Source: Natronospira bacteriovora
GTDB taxonomy: Bacteria; Pseudomonadota; Gammaproteobacteria; Natronospirales; Natronospiraceae
Direction of reading: 5' to 3'
Assembly (NCBI RefSeq): GCF_030848495.1
Contig: NZ_JAVDDT010000004.1
Span: forward strand, 1 to 64,000
DNA: 64,000 nucleotides
Of this stretch, positions 37,001 to 46,453 are shown piece by piece. A model generated the notes under the pieces. It was not told the origin of the DNA. It did not search any database and was given only the letters and a program-made list of their open reading frames with translations. Numbering within the stretch: the stretch's first letter is position 1; the number at the start of each line of letters is the position of its first letter. The position numbers and the translations under genes were made by a program.

Positions 37001-37862
37001 GGTATCGCCAGGCAATCGCCTGGACATCACAGGCGACCTGCACATTCCCTGGGCAAGCATCACCCCCGGTGATGTACGTACCACCATTCAGCCTTCACCT
37101 GACGAGGTACTGGTGGGAGAAGTCATCACTGCCGCCGCCGAGGACAATGGCTGGGATATCTACACCCGTGTCCGCACCTCCCTCGGGGACGATGTCAGTT
37201 TCGGCGGATATGGCCTGAGTGGACGCATCGCCGGCTCCCTGGTCATCCGCGACGAACCCGGGGCCCTGACCCGGGGCACCGGCGAACTGGAAATTCTTGA
37301 CGGCCATTACCAGGCCTGGCGACAGCGGCTTCAGATCGAACGCGGACGCCTGTTCTTCAGTGACACGCCTGTCTCCGATCCGGCCCTGGACATTCGGGCC
37401 GTCCGCCGGCCTCGCGGTGTGGTTGTGGGCGTGAACATTCGCGGCACCCTGCGTGAACCGGAGCTGGAGCTGTTCTCCGATCCGCCCATGCAGCAGTCCG
37501 AACAGCTGTCCTACCTGCTCACCGGCCAGCCCCTCACCGAAGGTCGCGAAGCCGACATGGATCTGATCCGGGAAGCCACACTGGCCCTGCAGCTGGCTGG
37601 CGGGGCGGCGGTGGGTCGCAGTGTGGGCCGGCGGCTGGGGGTGGATACGGTCACCATCGAAACCGGTGATACGCCGGATGACGCCCAGGTCGTGTTCGGC
37701 GAATACCTCTCGCCACGCCTGTTCATCAGTTATGGCATTGGCCTGTTCGACAGCGTCAACATCTTCCGCATTCGCTACGAAATCAGCAGCCGCTGGTTCC
37801 TGGAAGCCCAGACCGGCCCCCGCTCCGGCGCCGACTTCATCTACAGCCTCGAGCGCGGGTGA
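34053..37862 (+). CDS. tamB: Translocation and assembly module inner-membrane subunit TamB
   Basis: 1269-residue AsmA-like/bridge-type lipid transfer protein. A single N-terminal membrane anchor (WLVIGSTGLLTAVILALVALL) is followed by a long periplasmic beta-taco rich in LRLGD and LDL strand repeats. The C-terminal DUF490 domain contains LTRGTGELEILDGHYQAWRQ, the GRLFFSDTPVSDPALDIRA stretch and the terminal FLEAQTGPRSGADFIYSLE. GTG start overlapping tamA (GTGA). Partner of TamA in envelope lipid or protein transport. Confidence 0.94.
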   Translation: MSEQRRKAIGWRGWLVIGSTGLLTAVILALVALLYTEAGLRWAVSQASQFSPGELEIGEIQGSLGGPLRLGDILYREEGLEIEAAELRADWRLGLLLLRTLHVDQLHVEGLRLRLSPDPDATADDEPFRLPEAIELPLRINLTELLLRDARLFVDDELQFELRQLRLDALARGKRLRIDELDLDSPLLLARLEGELEMAGDWPLQLDSDWLLRLPDLPQVEGATRLEGDLQHLRLQQQISRPLVADVSGDIRQALEAPRVQLALRFRELRPSRFLDEAPEGLLAGQFQLSGPLDDLRLRGHVDATDTPWGDLGLRGDVNLPTDLTWLQLRSLQLDHQQHPMRIRAQGRVENPLEDDPLVDLALEWVSLAWPLDIPEYVSEAGELRLQGRQSDYRLELATRFAWLGHHPDIAGPLSGEIHAGLQGGPERADIDDLLLRLDDGAELGFGGAVDWSDRGSFVDGDFRIARLDPGRLAPDWPGELAASGQLLFSWRDGEPRLDLTLAEARGQLLEHPLEGRGRLAYGDEQLEFDDFRLRLGDSQLQADGRLARERESAIRFHLAVEELADWPIDAAGRLTASGALAGTLDALDLELEVEGANLAQESLRLREMALNIKLRDSGRGQSRAELLAEGIEYDDQLVERIHVALDGQQDSHRLLMTVEQELIHFGLSLAGGLDADFRWEGELLDTRLSNALVGDWQQQEASRLVAGPDGGRLDQTCLRTPEHQGSLCFAGDGDAEGHWQADIRARDFPLAMLVNPEAMGVDVTGLFDLGARAHDRGDGIRAEGELEFSPGAIRQAVDGEAMTLMAIDGGRGRFNWTPDSADGDIALDLSDGGHFRLWAELPDGMDGPLQGRLDADIPQLGLLPVLVAEVGRAEGRLTLAVDIDGQLDDPSFTGDVRVHDAILSLPDLGITAEAVNVHVTGGMQTVSMTASAQSGGGQLEFDADLDRLAGDWQGGARLRGEDFLALSTPDARIRINPELEILVSPGNRLDITGDLHIPWASITPGDVRTTIQPSPDEVLVGEVITAAAEDNGWDIYTRVRTSLGDDVSFGGYGLSGRIAGSLVIRDEPGALTRGTGELEILDGHYQAWRQRLQIERGRLFFSDTPVSDPALDIRAVRRPRGVVVGVNIRGTLREPELELFSDPPMQQSEQLSYLLTGQPLTEGREADMDLIREATLALQLAGGAAVGRSVGRRLGVDTVTIETGDTPDDAQVVFGEYLSPRLFISYGIGLFDSVNIFRIRYEISSRWFLEAQTGPRSGADFIYSLERG

Positions 37863-38367
37863 AGGTATTGGGACCACGAAATGGACACGAAATGCACACG
37901 AGATGTGGGCCGTGCGTGGAGAGCCGCCGTGCGGCTTCCGAGGGCCCGTGCTTGAAGATGGCGGGGCCATTCGACCGGCACTGTGGGAGCGGCTTTCAGC
38001 CGCGATGGCAATCCATCACCTGGCACGCCGTTTTCTAGCCGCTGTGGGAGCGGCTTTCAGCCGCGATTTCAATTGATCGGTTGGCACGCTGCTATACCGG
38101 AATCCCTGTAGGCGCGGATTTATCCGCGCCTACAGGGGGTTTCAAGGACCGGGCGTGCCAACCGCACGATTGATATCGCGGATAAATCCGCTCCCACGCT
38201 GCCTATAGCAATCCCGTGCCATCTCCGGGCACGGCCTTCCCGAAGCCGCACGGCGTCCCATATGGCACGGCCCTGCATCTGCGTTCATCCGTGTGCATCT
38301 GTGGCTAAAAATTCTTTTGTGTTTTATCTCGTGTGCATTTCGTGTTCATTTCGTGGTGCCAACACCC
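37863..38367. repeat. Composite intergenic repeat array 2
   Basis: Gap between the convergent tamB and VOC genes, without a gene. Modules in order: CACGAAATG units at about 37868-37905, a GCCGTGC...GAGCCGCCGTGCGGCTTCC unit at 37907-37950, two GTGGGAGCGGCTTTCAGCC palindromes (37980-38006 and 38041-38070), a CTGTAGGCGCGGAT palindrome ending in CTACAGGGGG (38104-38139) followed by CCGGGCGTGCCAACCG, an inverted GTGGGAGCGG palindrome (38176-38203), an inverted GCACGGCC unit (38215-38275), and CATTTCGTG units to 38356. It matches array 1 in content and order. Confidence 0.8.
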
Positions 38368-38784
38368 TCAACGCTGAAACAGCCGCTCCGCTTCGCGGAA
38401 GGTCTTGAACTCCAGGGCGTTGCCGGAGGGGTCACGGATGAAGAAGGTGCCCTGTTCGCCCGGCTCGCCTTCGAAGCGGATGCGGGGCGGGATTAGGAAG
38501 TCCACGCCGTGCTGACGCAGTCGATCCGCCAGAGCCTCCCAGCGGGGCCAGGGAAGCACGGCGCCGAAGTGACGGACCGGGACGGCATCGCCATCCACTT
38601 CATTGTGTTTTTCCGGCTCATCCAGCTCCGCCACATGGGCACTGATCTGGTGGCCGAAAAAATCCAGATCGATCCAGCGCTCGGCTTCGCGGCCCACGGA
38701 GCAACCCAGCTGCTCGACATAGAAACGGCGGGTACTCTCAATATCGCGGACCGGGAAGGCAAGGTGGAAGGGGATGGTAGTCAT
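38368..38784 (-). CDS. VOC-superfamily (glyoxalase/dioxygenase-like) protein
   Basis: 138 residues, one vicinal-oxygen-chelate module pair. Begins [23 protein letters not shown]; candidate metal ligands are the early His in FHLAF, the His in GHQISAHV or VRHFG, and the Glu in GNALEFKTF. The [13 protein letters not shown] end is typical of glyoxalase-like VOC proteins. Reaction unknown. Cytosolic. It starts next to the heptamer tandem repeat. Confidence 0.85.
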   Translation of the reverse strand: MTTIPFHLAFPVRDIESTRRFYVEQLGCSVGREAERWIDLDFFGHQISAHVAELDEPEKHNEVDGDAVPVRHFGAVLPWPRWEALADRLRQHGVDFLIPPRIRFEGEPGEQGTFFIRDPSGNALEFKTFREAERLFQR

Positions 38785-38802
38785 GGGGGGCTCCTTTTGC
38801 GG

Positions 38803-38849
38803 TGAGTGCTGAGTGCTGAGTGCTGAGTGCTGAGTACTGAGTGCTGAGT
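38803..38849. repeat. TGAGTGC heptanucleotide tandem repeat
   Basis: Nearly seven consecutive copies of the 7-mer TGAGTGC (one copy reads TGAGTAC), directly upstream of the VOC start codon on that gene's 5' side. The unit length is not a multiple of three, so it is not coding. Copy number could vary by slippage. Confidence 0.9.
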
Positions 38850-38860
38850 TGGCAGTGCCG

Positions 38861-38938
38861 TTCGTAATCGTACTCGTAGTCGTAATCGTAATCGGCTTTT
38901 TCGGGTGTGGGAGGAAATCCGATTACGAGAAAATTATA
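38861..38938. repeat. TAATCG-type hairpin repeat
   Basis: Left arm made of TCGTAATCG/TCGTAGTCG units ending in ATCGGCTTTTTC; the right arm GAAATCCGATTACGAG pairs with its end. Third copy of the family at 8732 and 23038. It lies at the 3' end of oxyR, next to the heptamer repeat. Confidence 0.7.
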
Positions 38939-39911
38939 GGGGGAGGGATTTGCCGGTTTCGCTGTTACGGGGTTCGGCCTCGGGAAGATAATCCACACCC
39001 TCCAGACGGGCATCCACAAGGGCATCCCGGACGGCGCGGACCGCCTCGGGACGGGGAAAGGTTTCGCGCCAGGCAATGGCCACCTGACGGGTGGGCGCCT
39101 GATCGGCGAAGGGACGTTCCATCAGCAGATCATTATGGTCGTTGAGGCCGACCCAGCGCCCCAGTGAGGTCTTGGGCACCACCGTCACACCAAGTCCGCT
39201 GGCCACCATGTGACGAATCGTTTCCAGGCTGGAACCCTCGGTGGTACGCGCCGGGCGCATGCGCTCGTCACTGCCGATGCATTCCGGACAGGCGGACAGC
39301 ACCTGATCCCGGAAACAATGACCGTCGCCCAACAAGAGCATGTTTTCACCGGCCAGTTCCGCGGAAGGAATGGATTCACGCTCCCGCAGGCGGTGCTCGC
39401 TGGGGAGGAGCACGCTGAAGGGTTCTTCATACACGGGCCAGAGATTGATGCCGTGTTCACTGAAGGGCGGACTGATCAGAATCACGTCCAGATCGCCCTG
39501 ACGCAGCTTTTCCGCCAGGACCCGGGTGTAGTTTTCCTCAATGATCAGTGGCATGCGGGGAGCCACGCGGTGCAAACGGGGAATCAGGTGGGGTAGCACG
39601 TAGGGGCCGATGGTGAAGATGGCACCAATACGCAACTCCCCGGCCAACTGATCCTGGCCGGCACGCGCCAGTTCGTTGATCCTATTGGCCTCGGCCAGAA
39701 CGGTTTCGGCCTGGGCAACGATGCGGCGGCCCACATCCGTCGGCACCACATGGCCTGACCGGCGTTCAAACAGAGGGACGCCCAGCTGGTCTTCCAGCTT
39801 GCGCACGGCAACACTCAAGGTGGGCTGGCTGACGAAACAGGCTTCCGCCGCGTGGCCGAAATGCCCTTCCCGGGCCAGGGCGACGATGTAGCGGAGCTGG
39901 GTCAGCGTCAT
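38934..39911 (-). CDS. oxyR: Hydrogen-peroxide-sensing LysR-type regulator OxyR
   Basis: 325 residues. N-terminal winged helix (LTQLRYIVALAREGHFGHAA, SQPTLSVAVRKLE). The regulatory domain contains GDGHCFRDQVLSAC, which puts cysteines at residues 199 and 208, the numbers of the E. coli redox pair. It should activate peroxide defence genes upon disulfide formation. The ATG overlaps the end of the AhpD-like gene by 4 nt, so the two are co-expressed. The last 15 residues are variable. Confidence 0.94.
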   Translation of the reverse strand: MTLTQLRYIVALAREGHFGHAAEACFVSQPTLSVAVRKLEDQLGVPLFERRSGHVVPTDVGRRIVAQAETVLAEANRINELARAGQDQLAGELRIGAIFTIGPYVLPHLIPRLHRVAPRMPLIIEENYTRVLAEKLRQGDLDVILISPPFSEHGINLWPVYEEPFSVLLPSEHRLRERESIPSAELAGENMLLLGDGHCFRDQVLSACPECIGSDERMRPARTTEGSSLETIRHMVASGLGVTVVPKTSLGRWVGLNDHNDLLMERPFADQAPTRQVAIAWRETFPRPEAVRAVRDALVDARLEGVDYLPEAEPRNSETGKSLPL

Positions 39912-40465
39912 GAGCTTTCGGCGTCGCCCTCGGGCTCGTTGCAGTCGACGCCCAGGCCAAGGGCCACGCGGTTGATGAAGTTGAAATAGGCCGCGATCAG
40001 GTTCATGTCCAGAATGTCGCGATCACTGTAGCCCACCTCCTTGAGCTCCTGGATATCTTCATCACTGACCTGGCTGGGCGAGGTGGTGAGCTTGAGGGCA
40101 TAACTGAGCATGCGAGCTTTCTTGTCGGGCAGGTCGAGAAACTGGAAATCGGAGACCATGCGGCGCAGCCGGGAATTGTCCTGCTCGTAGTGGGACAGCG
40201 CTTCGGCGTGGTGGCTGACGCAATAGCCACAGTTGTTGGCCGCCGAGACGACCACGGCGATACTTTCCCGATCGGCCCGGGACAGGCCGCTGCGGCCGAA
40301 CATGAGGTGCTTGTAGAGCGACATCTGGCGCTCCATGGCGCCGGCGTTGAGGCTGTGCACCCGCAGAATGCTGGCGATCTTCTGCTGCTGCGGATCAAGC
40401 GCCTCGTACGCTTCCTTCAGGTCGCCGCTCGCCTCGGCTTCCTTGATGGTGTCTATCCAGGCCAT
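39908..40465 (-). CDS. AhpD-like peroxidase-related protein
   Basis: 185 residues of the carboxymuconolactone decarboxylase/AhpD fold. The redox motif NCGYCVSHH carries Cys79, Cys82 and His85/86, the proton relay seen in AhpD alkylhydroperoxidases; upstream LSRADRESIAVVVSA is also typical. It probably reduces hydroperoxides or organic peroxides using a dithiol partner. First gene of a two-gene unit with oxyR, a sensible pairing of enzyme and sensor. Confidence 0.88.
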   Translation of the reverse strand: MAWIDTIKEAEASGDLKEAYEALDPQQQKIASILRVHSLNAGAMERQMSLYKHLMFGRSGLSRADRESIAVVVSAANNCGYCVSHHAEALSHYEQDNSRLRRMVSDFQFLDLPDKKARMLSYALKLTTSPSQVSDEDIQELKEVGYSDRDILDMNLIAAYFNFINRVALGLGVDCNEPEGDAESS

Positions 40466-40695
40466 GGGTAACGTTCTCCATCGGCAACCGGTGGTTCGCT
40501 TTCAAGTGCCGCACCGGATTGACCACCCCCAAAGGCTGCTGCATGCTGTCGAACCGGTCAGGTCCCGGGGGTATTGGACCATCCCCGACGGGACTCTGCT
40601 CCCCCGTCCCTGACCCCATTGTACGCCTGTTGCCGCCGACCGCCATAGGAATGGCGATTTTCCACAGTCAGGGAGCCAAGCCCGGAGCTGGGACC

Positions 40696-41430
40696 ATGGC
40701 CAAGCGCAAGAAATCCGTGCAGCGTTTCGACTTCCGACCGGGCGACCAGCTGGCCGGGAAGTACGAAGTGGTCGAACAGCTCGGCCGGGGCTGGGAGGGT
40801 GAGGTCTACAAGGTGCGCGAGCGGGCCACCGGCATCGAACGCGCGGCCAAGTTCTTCTATCCGGAACGCAACATGGGCAACCGCGCCGTGGCCTACCATG
40901 CGCGCAAGCTCAACCGCCTGCGCCATTGCCGCATTCTGATTCCCTATCTCACCCACGATCACGTGGAACACCGCGGCCGAGATGTGCCCTTTCTGGTCTC
41001 GGAGTTCGTGGAAGGGGAATTGCTGGAAGACTTCATTCATCGCCGCCCCGGCCGACGCCTGCCCCTGTTCGAGGCCCTGCATCTGCTGCACGCGCTGGCA
41101 GCCGGTCTGGAGGAAGTTCACCAGCTGCGGGACTACCACGGTGACCTGCACAGTGAAAACATCATCGTGGCCCGCCGGGGTATTCATTTCGAGGTCAAGC
41201 TGATCGATTTCTACCGCTGGAAGGCCCCCACCGGCGAGAACATCCGCGAGGATGTGCGTGACATCATCCGCATCTTCTACGACGCCCTGGGCGGGCAGAA
41301 GCACTACGCAAGACAGCCTGCCCTGGTGAAGAACATTTGCCTGGGCCTGAAGCGCAGCCTGATCTCCCGCCGCTTTCGCACCGCCGGTGCCCTGAGGCGG
41401 CATCTGGAAACAATGGATTGGGGGGAGTGA
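40696..41430 (+). CDS. Atypical serine/threonine protein kinase-like protein
   Basis: 244 residues, a single small kinase domain without membrane anchor. The glycine loop LGRGWEGEVY is near 29-38, the ATP-anchoring lysine is Lys52 (RAAKFFYPE), the hinge FLVSEFVEGELLEDF follows, and the catalytic loop is YHGDLHSENI with Asp150 and Asn155. The metal-binding DFG is changed to DFY (Asp171). The HGDLH form of the catalytic loop resembles APH/RIO-type small kinases. All three phosphotransfer residues remain, so activity is possible. The target is unknown. The ATG at 40696 is chosen since the upstream in-frame stretch is not domain-like. Confidence 0.78.
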   Translation: MAKRKKSVQRFDFRPGDQLAGKYEVVEQLGRGWEGEVYKVRERATGIERAAKFFYPERNMGNRAVAYHARKLNRLRHCRILIPYLTHDHVEHRGRDVPFLVSEFVEGELLEDFIHRRPGRRLPLFEALHLLHALAAGLEEVHQLRDYHGDLHSENIIVARRGIHFEVKLIDFYRWKAPTGENIREDVRDIIRIFYDALGGQKHYARQPALVKNICLGLKRSLISRRFRTAGALRRHLETMDWGE

Positions 41431-41482
41431 GGCCGATGTCGTGCTGATGCCTGTGGTCGATTCCGGTGCCGATAGGGATTAG

Positions 41483-43206
<1,724 letters not shown>

Positions 43207-43214
43207 GTCAGACC

Positions 43215-44018
43215 ATGGCTGATCGCTATGCAGTCTTCGGCCATCCGGTGAGCCACAGCCGCTCACCCGCCATCCATCAGCACTTCGCCGAGCAGACGGG
43301 GCAGTCGCTCGTCTATGAGGCCATTGATCCCGGCGCAGAAGGTTTTACGGCAGGGATCACGAACTTTTTCGACAAGGGCGGCCTGGGCGCCAATGTCACC
43401 GTGCCGTTCAAGGAAGCGGCCTTTGCGCTGGCCGATGAGTGCACGGAACGGGCGGCCCGGGCCGGGGCGGTAAACACCCTGAAGGTGCTCGACGACGGCC
43501 GTCTGCTGGGCGAAAACACCGACGGTGCCGGTCTGCTTCGGGATCTGACTCACAACCTGGGCGTTGAACTCGGCGGGGCGTCGGTGCTGATCCTGGGTGC
43601 CGGCGGCGCCAGCCGCGGCATCCTCGGCCCCCTGGTGGATGCCGGCATCGGCACCCTGCACGTCGCCAACCGTACGGTGGCGAAGGCCGAGGCCCTGGCC
43701 AAACGTTTCCCGGAGATGACGGCCGTGACCGTCAGCGGTCTGGACAGACTGCCCACCCGCGCCTTCGATCTGATCATCAACGCGACACCCAGCAGCCTGC
43801 AGGGCCAGGCCCTGACCCTGCCGTCCGGCCTGCTCGCCCGCGACACACTCGCTTATGACCTGGCCTATGCCGAGGGCGGAACCCCTTTCACCCGCTGGGC
43901 CGAGCAGCGCGGTGTTCCAGGCCGCGACGGCTGGGGCATGCTGGTGGAACAGGCAGCGGAATCGTTTTTTCTCTGGCGGGGGGTGCGGCCGGAGACGGCG
44001 GTTTTACTGAAACGGTGA
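43215..44018 (+). CDS. aroE: Shikimate dehydrogenase (NADP+)
   Basis: Reduces 3-dehydroshikimate to shikimate in aromatic amino acid synthesis. 267 residues. Substrate site GHPVSHSRSPAIHQ (9-22), NVTVPFKE with Lys66, and ENTDGAG with Asp103 form the catalytic pair; the NADP loop is LGAGGASRG. Third gene of hemB-DUF47-aroE. Ends before a REP-like repeat. Confidence 0.95.
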   Translation: MADRYAVFGHPVSHSRSPAIHQHFAEQTGQSLVYEAIDPGAEGFTAGITNFFDKGGLGANVTVPFKEAAFALADECTERAARAGAVNTLKVLDDGRLLGENTDGAGLLRDLTHNLGVELGGASVLILGAGGASRGILGPLVDAGIGTLHVANRTVAKAEALAKRFPEMTAVTVSGLDRLPTRAFDLIINATPSSLQGQALTLPSGLLARDTLAYDLAYAEGGTPFTRWAEQRGVPGRDGWGMLVEQAAESFFLWRGVRPETAVLLKR

Positions 44019-44150
44019 TGCACCTCATGGAATGGCGGGACGTCGGATTCTGGCCATTGCGCGGATGAATCCGCGCCTACAGGGGGCGACGATAACGGAG
44101 CGTGCCAATTTAAGGATTGTCATCGCGGCTGAAGCCGCTCCCACGGTGCC
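44018..44150. repeat. REP-like repeats (direct-repeat copy 1)
   Basis: 44018-44087 is a unit ending in GCCATTGCGCGGATGAATCC then GCGCCTACAGGGGG. It is nearly identical to 44851-44920, so the two flank the gamma-carbonic anhydrase gene as direct repeats. At 44122-44144 a shorter palindrome ATCGCGGCTGAAGCCGCTCC is of the GTGGGAGCGGC type found in the composite arrays. Confidence 0.8.
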
Positions 44151-44178
44151 GGTTTTTGCTCCTTGCTCCTTGCTCTTA

Positions 44179-44706
44179 TCAAAGATAATTATCCTTGAGG
44201 CGGACGTAGTGGGCGGCGGAGTACTTCAGTTGCTCCAGCTCCTGATCCGTCAGTTTCCGTGCGGGGCGGGCGGGGGAACCGCGGTAGAGCCAGCCGGATT
44301 CCAGTTGCTTGCCAGGCGTGACCAGGCTGCCGGCACCGATGATCACATCATCGCCGATCACCACGCCGTCCATGATGATGGCGCCCATGCCGATCAGGCA
44401 ACGATCCCCGATGGTGCAGGCATGCAGCAGGCACTTGTGCCCCACGGTCACGTCCTCACCCACAATCGTGGGGATCCCGCCGTCCGGGGTATAGGGCCCA
44501 TCATGGGTGACATGAATTACCGTGGCGTCCTGAATGTTGCTGCGCGCCCCGATACGAATCGCATTCACATCCCCACGCACCACGCACATGGGCCAGATGG
44601 AGACATCATCGGCCAGCACCACATCGCCGATGACCGAGGCCATGTCATCGATGTAGACGCGCTCGGCGATTTGGGGGTGGGTGTCCTTGTAGGGGCGGAT
44701 TGGCAT
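44179..44706 (-). CDS. Gamma-carbonic anhydrase family (YrdA-like) hexapeptide protein
   Basis: 175 residues, left-handed beta-helix trimer. Hexapeptide strands run through IGDVVLADDVSIWPMCVVRGDV and following turns. Metal ligand histidines lie in ATVIHVTHDG (His65/His68) and VGHKCLLHAC (His90, His95), so metal binding is intact. Carbonic anhydrase activity in this subgroup is often absent or unproven. The ATG at 44706 gives MPIRPYKD; a TTG 21 nt upstream would add seven residues. The gene is flanked by REP-like repeats. Confidence 0.88.
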   Translation of the reverse strand: MPIRPYKDTHPQIAERVYIDDMASVIGDVVLADDVSIWPMCVVRGDVNAIRIGARSNIQDATVIHVTHDGPYTPDGGIPTIVGEDVTVGHKCLLHACTIGDRCLIGMGAIIMDGVVIGDDVIIGAGSLVTPGKQLESGWLYRGSPARPARKLTDQELEQLKYSAAHYVRLKDNYL

Positions 44707-44772
44707 GGCTTTGTACCCGTTTGGCAAATTGCTGTGACGGAAATATGGATGCTGGAGGGTGACTCGATCAAG

Positions 44773-44920
44773 CCCCCTGTAGGCGCGGATTCATCCGCGC
44801 AATGGGAAAAATGCGCCGTTTGATTCTCTAATTGGGTCGTTGCAATCCGTGGTGCGCCTCATTGGATGGTGGGACGGCGGATTCCGGCCATTGCGCGGAT
44901 AAATCCGCGCCTACAGGGGG
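44773..44920. repeat. REP-like repeats upstream of the gamma-carbonic anhydrase gene
   Basis: 44773-44805 is an inverted copy and 44851-44920 a direct copy of the unit at 44018-44087 (core GCGCGGAT...ATCCGCGC with CTACAGGGGG end). The two inner copies face each other and could form a long hairpin. A further inverted, degenerate copy is at 58717-58757. Confidence 0.8.
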
Positions 44921-44949
44921 CTTTGTGTGGCCCGATGGGAGGCATTCAG

Positions 44950-46308
44950 TCACCGTAGCGTCACCATTTCCTCGGCGGTGGTGGGATGGATGGCGACGGT
45001 GTCGTCGAAGTCGGCCTTGCTGGCGCCCATGCGCACGGCGACGGCGAAGCCCTGCATCATTTCATCCACGCCCATGCCGATGGCATGGCAGCCGACAATG
45101 CGTTCCTCCTCGCCCACACAGACCAGCTTGCACAGGCCACGGGGCTTGCGCTCGCCCAGGGCGTAGTACATGGCCACGAAGCTGCCTTCGTAGCAACGCA
45201 CCTTTTCGTCTCCATATTCCCGGCGGGCCTCGGCCTCCGTCAGGCCGACCGTGCCAATGGGCGGGTGGGAAAAGACCACGGTGGGGATGCCATCGTAATC
45301 CAGCTTGCGCTCGCTCATGCCGCCGTAGAGTCGGTCCGCCAGGCGACGGCCGGCGGCGATGGCGACCGGTGTGAGGGCGGCGCGGCCGGTGACATCACCC
45401 ACGGCAAAGATATGCGGGACATTGCTGGCCTGCCACTCATCCACCGGAATGAAGCCCCAGGTGTTCTGTTCCACACCGGCCGCCTCCAGACCCAGGTCCG
45501 GCGTGGCCGGGTCGCGGCCGATGGCCCACAGCAGCTCATCGAATCCTTCCAGCAGCCGACCGTCTTCCGCACTCAGGCGGTAACCGTCCTGACCCTGCTC
45601 CGCCTGCGCCGGGACGAAACCGGTCACCAGCTCGATGCCGTCACTGGCCATCTCGCGGCTCAGGGCCTGACGCAGACTGTCATCGAAATCCCGCAGCACC
45701 CCATCCCGGCGCACGATCAGGCTGACCTGGCTGCCCAGGCCGCGCAGCATGCCGGCCAGCTCCACGGCGATGTAGCCGCTGCCGACCACGGCAATCCGTC
45801 GGGGCCGTTCTTCCAGCTCGAAGAAACCATCCGAGGTAATGCCAAGGTCCCCGCCCGGAATGTCGGGCCGCACGGGGTAGCCGCCTGTGGCAATCAGGAA
45901 GCGCTCGGCGGTGTAGGGCTGCCCATCCACATCCACGGTGTGGGCGTCAAGAAAGCGACCGAAGCCCTGCAGATGGGTGACGCCGCTCTTTTCCAGGTTG
46001 CGGGCGTAGATGCCGTTGAGGCGTTCCACGTAGGCATCCCGGGCGTGCTTCAGTGCCGTCCAGTCGTGACCGTGGACACTGAGGTCAAAGCCGTAGTCCC
46101 TGGCTTCCTCCAGACCATGGGCCAGGCTGGCTGCGTACCACATAACCTTCTTTGGGACACAGCCCACGTTGACGCAGGTCCCGCCCAGGCGCTGCGCCTC
46201 CACCACGGCCACCTTCTGACCGTATTCGGCGGCACGGCGGGCAGTGGCGATACCGCCGCTGCCACCCCCAATGATGATCAGGTCAAAGTCGTATTGGCCG
46301 CTGGCCAT
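44950..46308 (-). CDS. gor: Glutathione-disulfide reductase
   Basis: NADPH-dependent flavoenzyme keeping glutathione reduced. 452 residues. FAD loop [16 protein letters not shown] (12-27), redox disulfide [13 protein letters not shown] (Cys45/Cys50), NADPH motif [16 protein letters not shown]-binding [16 protein letters not shown] and the C-terminal catalytic HPTTAEE. The start at 46308 gives [16 protein letters not shown]; a longer frame adds 26 residues unlike the family. Divergent from prlC. Confidence 0.94.
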   Translation of the reverse strand: MASGQYDFDLIIIGGGSGGIATARRAAEYGQKVAVVEAQRLGGTCVNVGCVPKKVMWYAASLAHGLEEARDYGFDLSVHGHDWTALKHARDAYVERLNGIYARNLEKSGVTHLQGFGRFLDAHTVDVDGQPYTAERFLIATGGYPVRPDIPGGDLGITSDGFFELEERPRRIAVVGSGYIAVELAGMLRGLGSQVSLIVRRDGVLRDFDDSLRQALSREMASDGIELVTGFVPAQAEQGQDGYRLSAEDGRLLEGFDELLWAIGRDPATPDLGLEAAGVEQNTWGFIPVDEWQASNVPHIFAVGDVTGRAALTPVAIAAGRRLADRLYGGMSERKLDYDGIPTVVFSHPPIGTVGLTEAEARREYGDEKVRCYEGSFVAMYYALGERKPRGLCKLVCVGEEERIVGCHAIGMGVDEMMQGFAVAVRMGASKADFDDTVAIHPTTAEEMVTLR

Positions 46309-46453
46309 GGCAAACCCCGCAATGCGTGTGCTTCGATAGCGAACAGGCCGCTCATTGGACGGTCTCACACAGAGACTGTCAAGCACCCGACCGCCTGCTG
46401 AAAGACGGTCCGGGCCATGTTAAGTTACAGCTCTTTTTACGGGGTGCACCGCC

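Noticed and set aside
44832-45374. Plus-strand frame of 180 residues over the end of gor
   Set aside because: Arg/Pro-rich antisense shadow of a clearly recognised gene.
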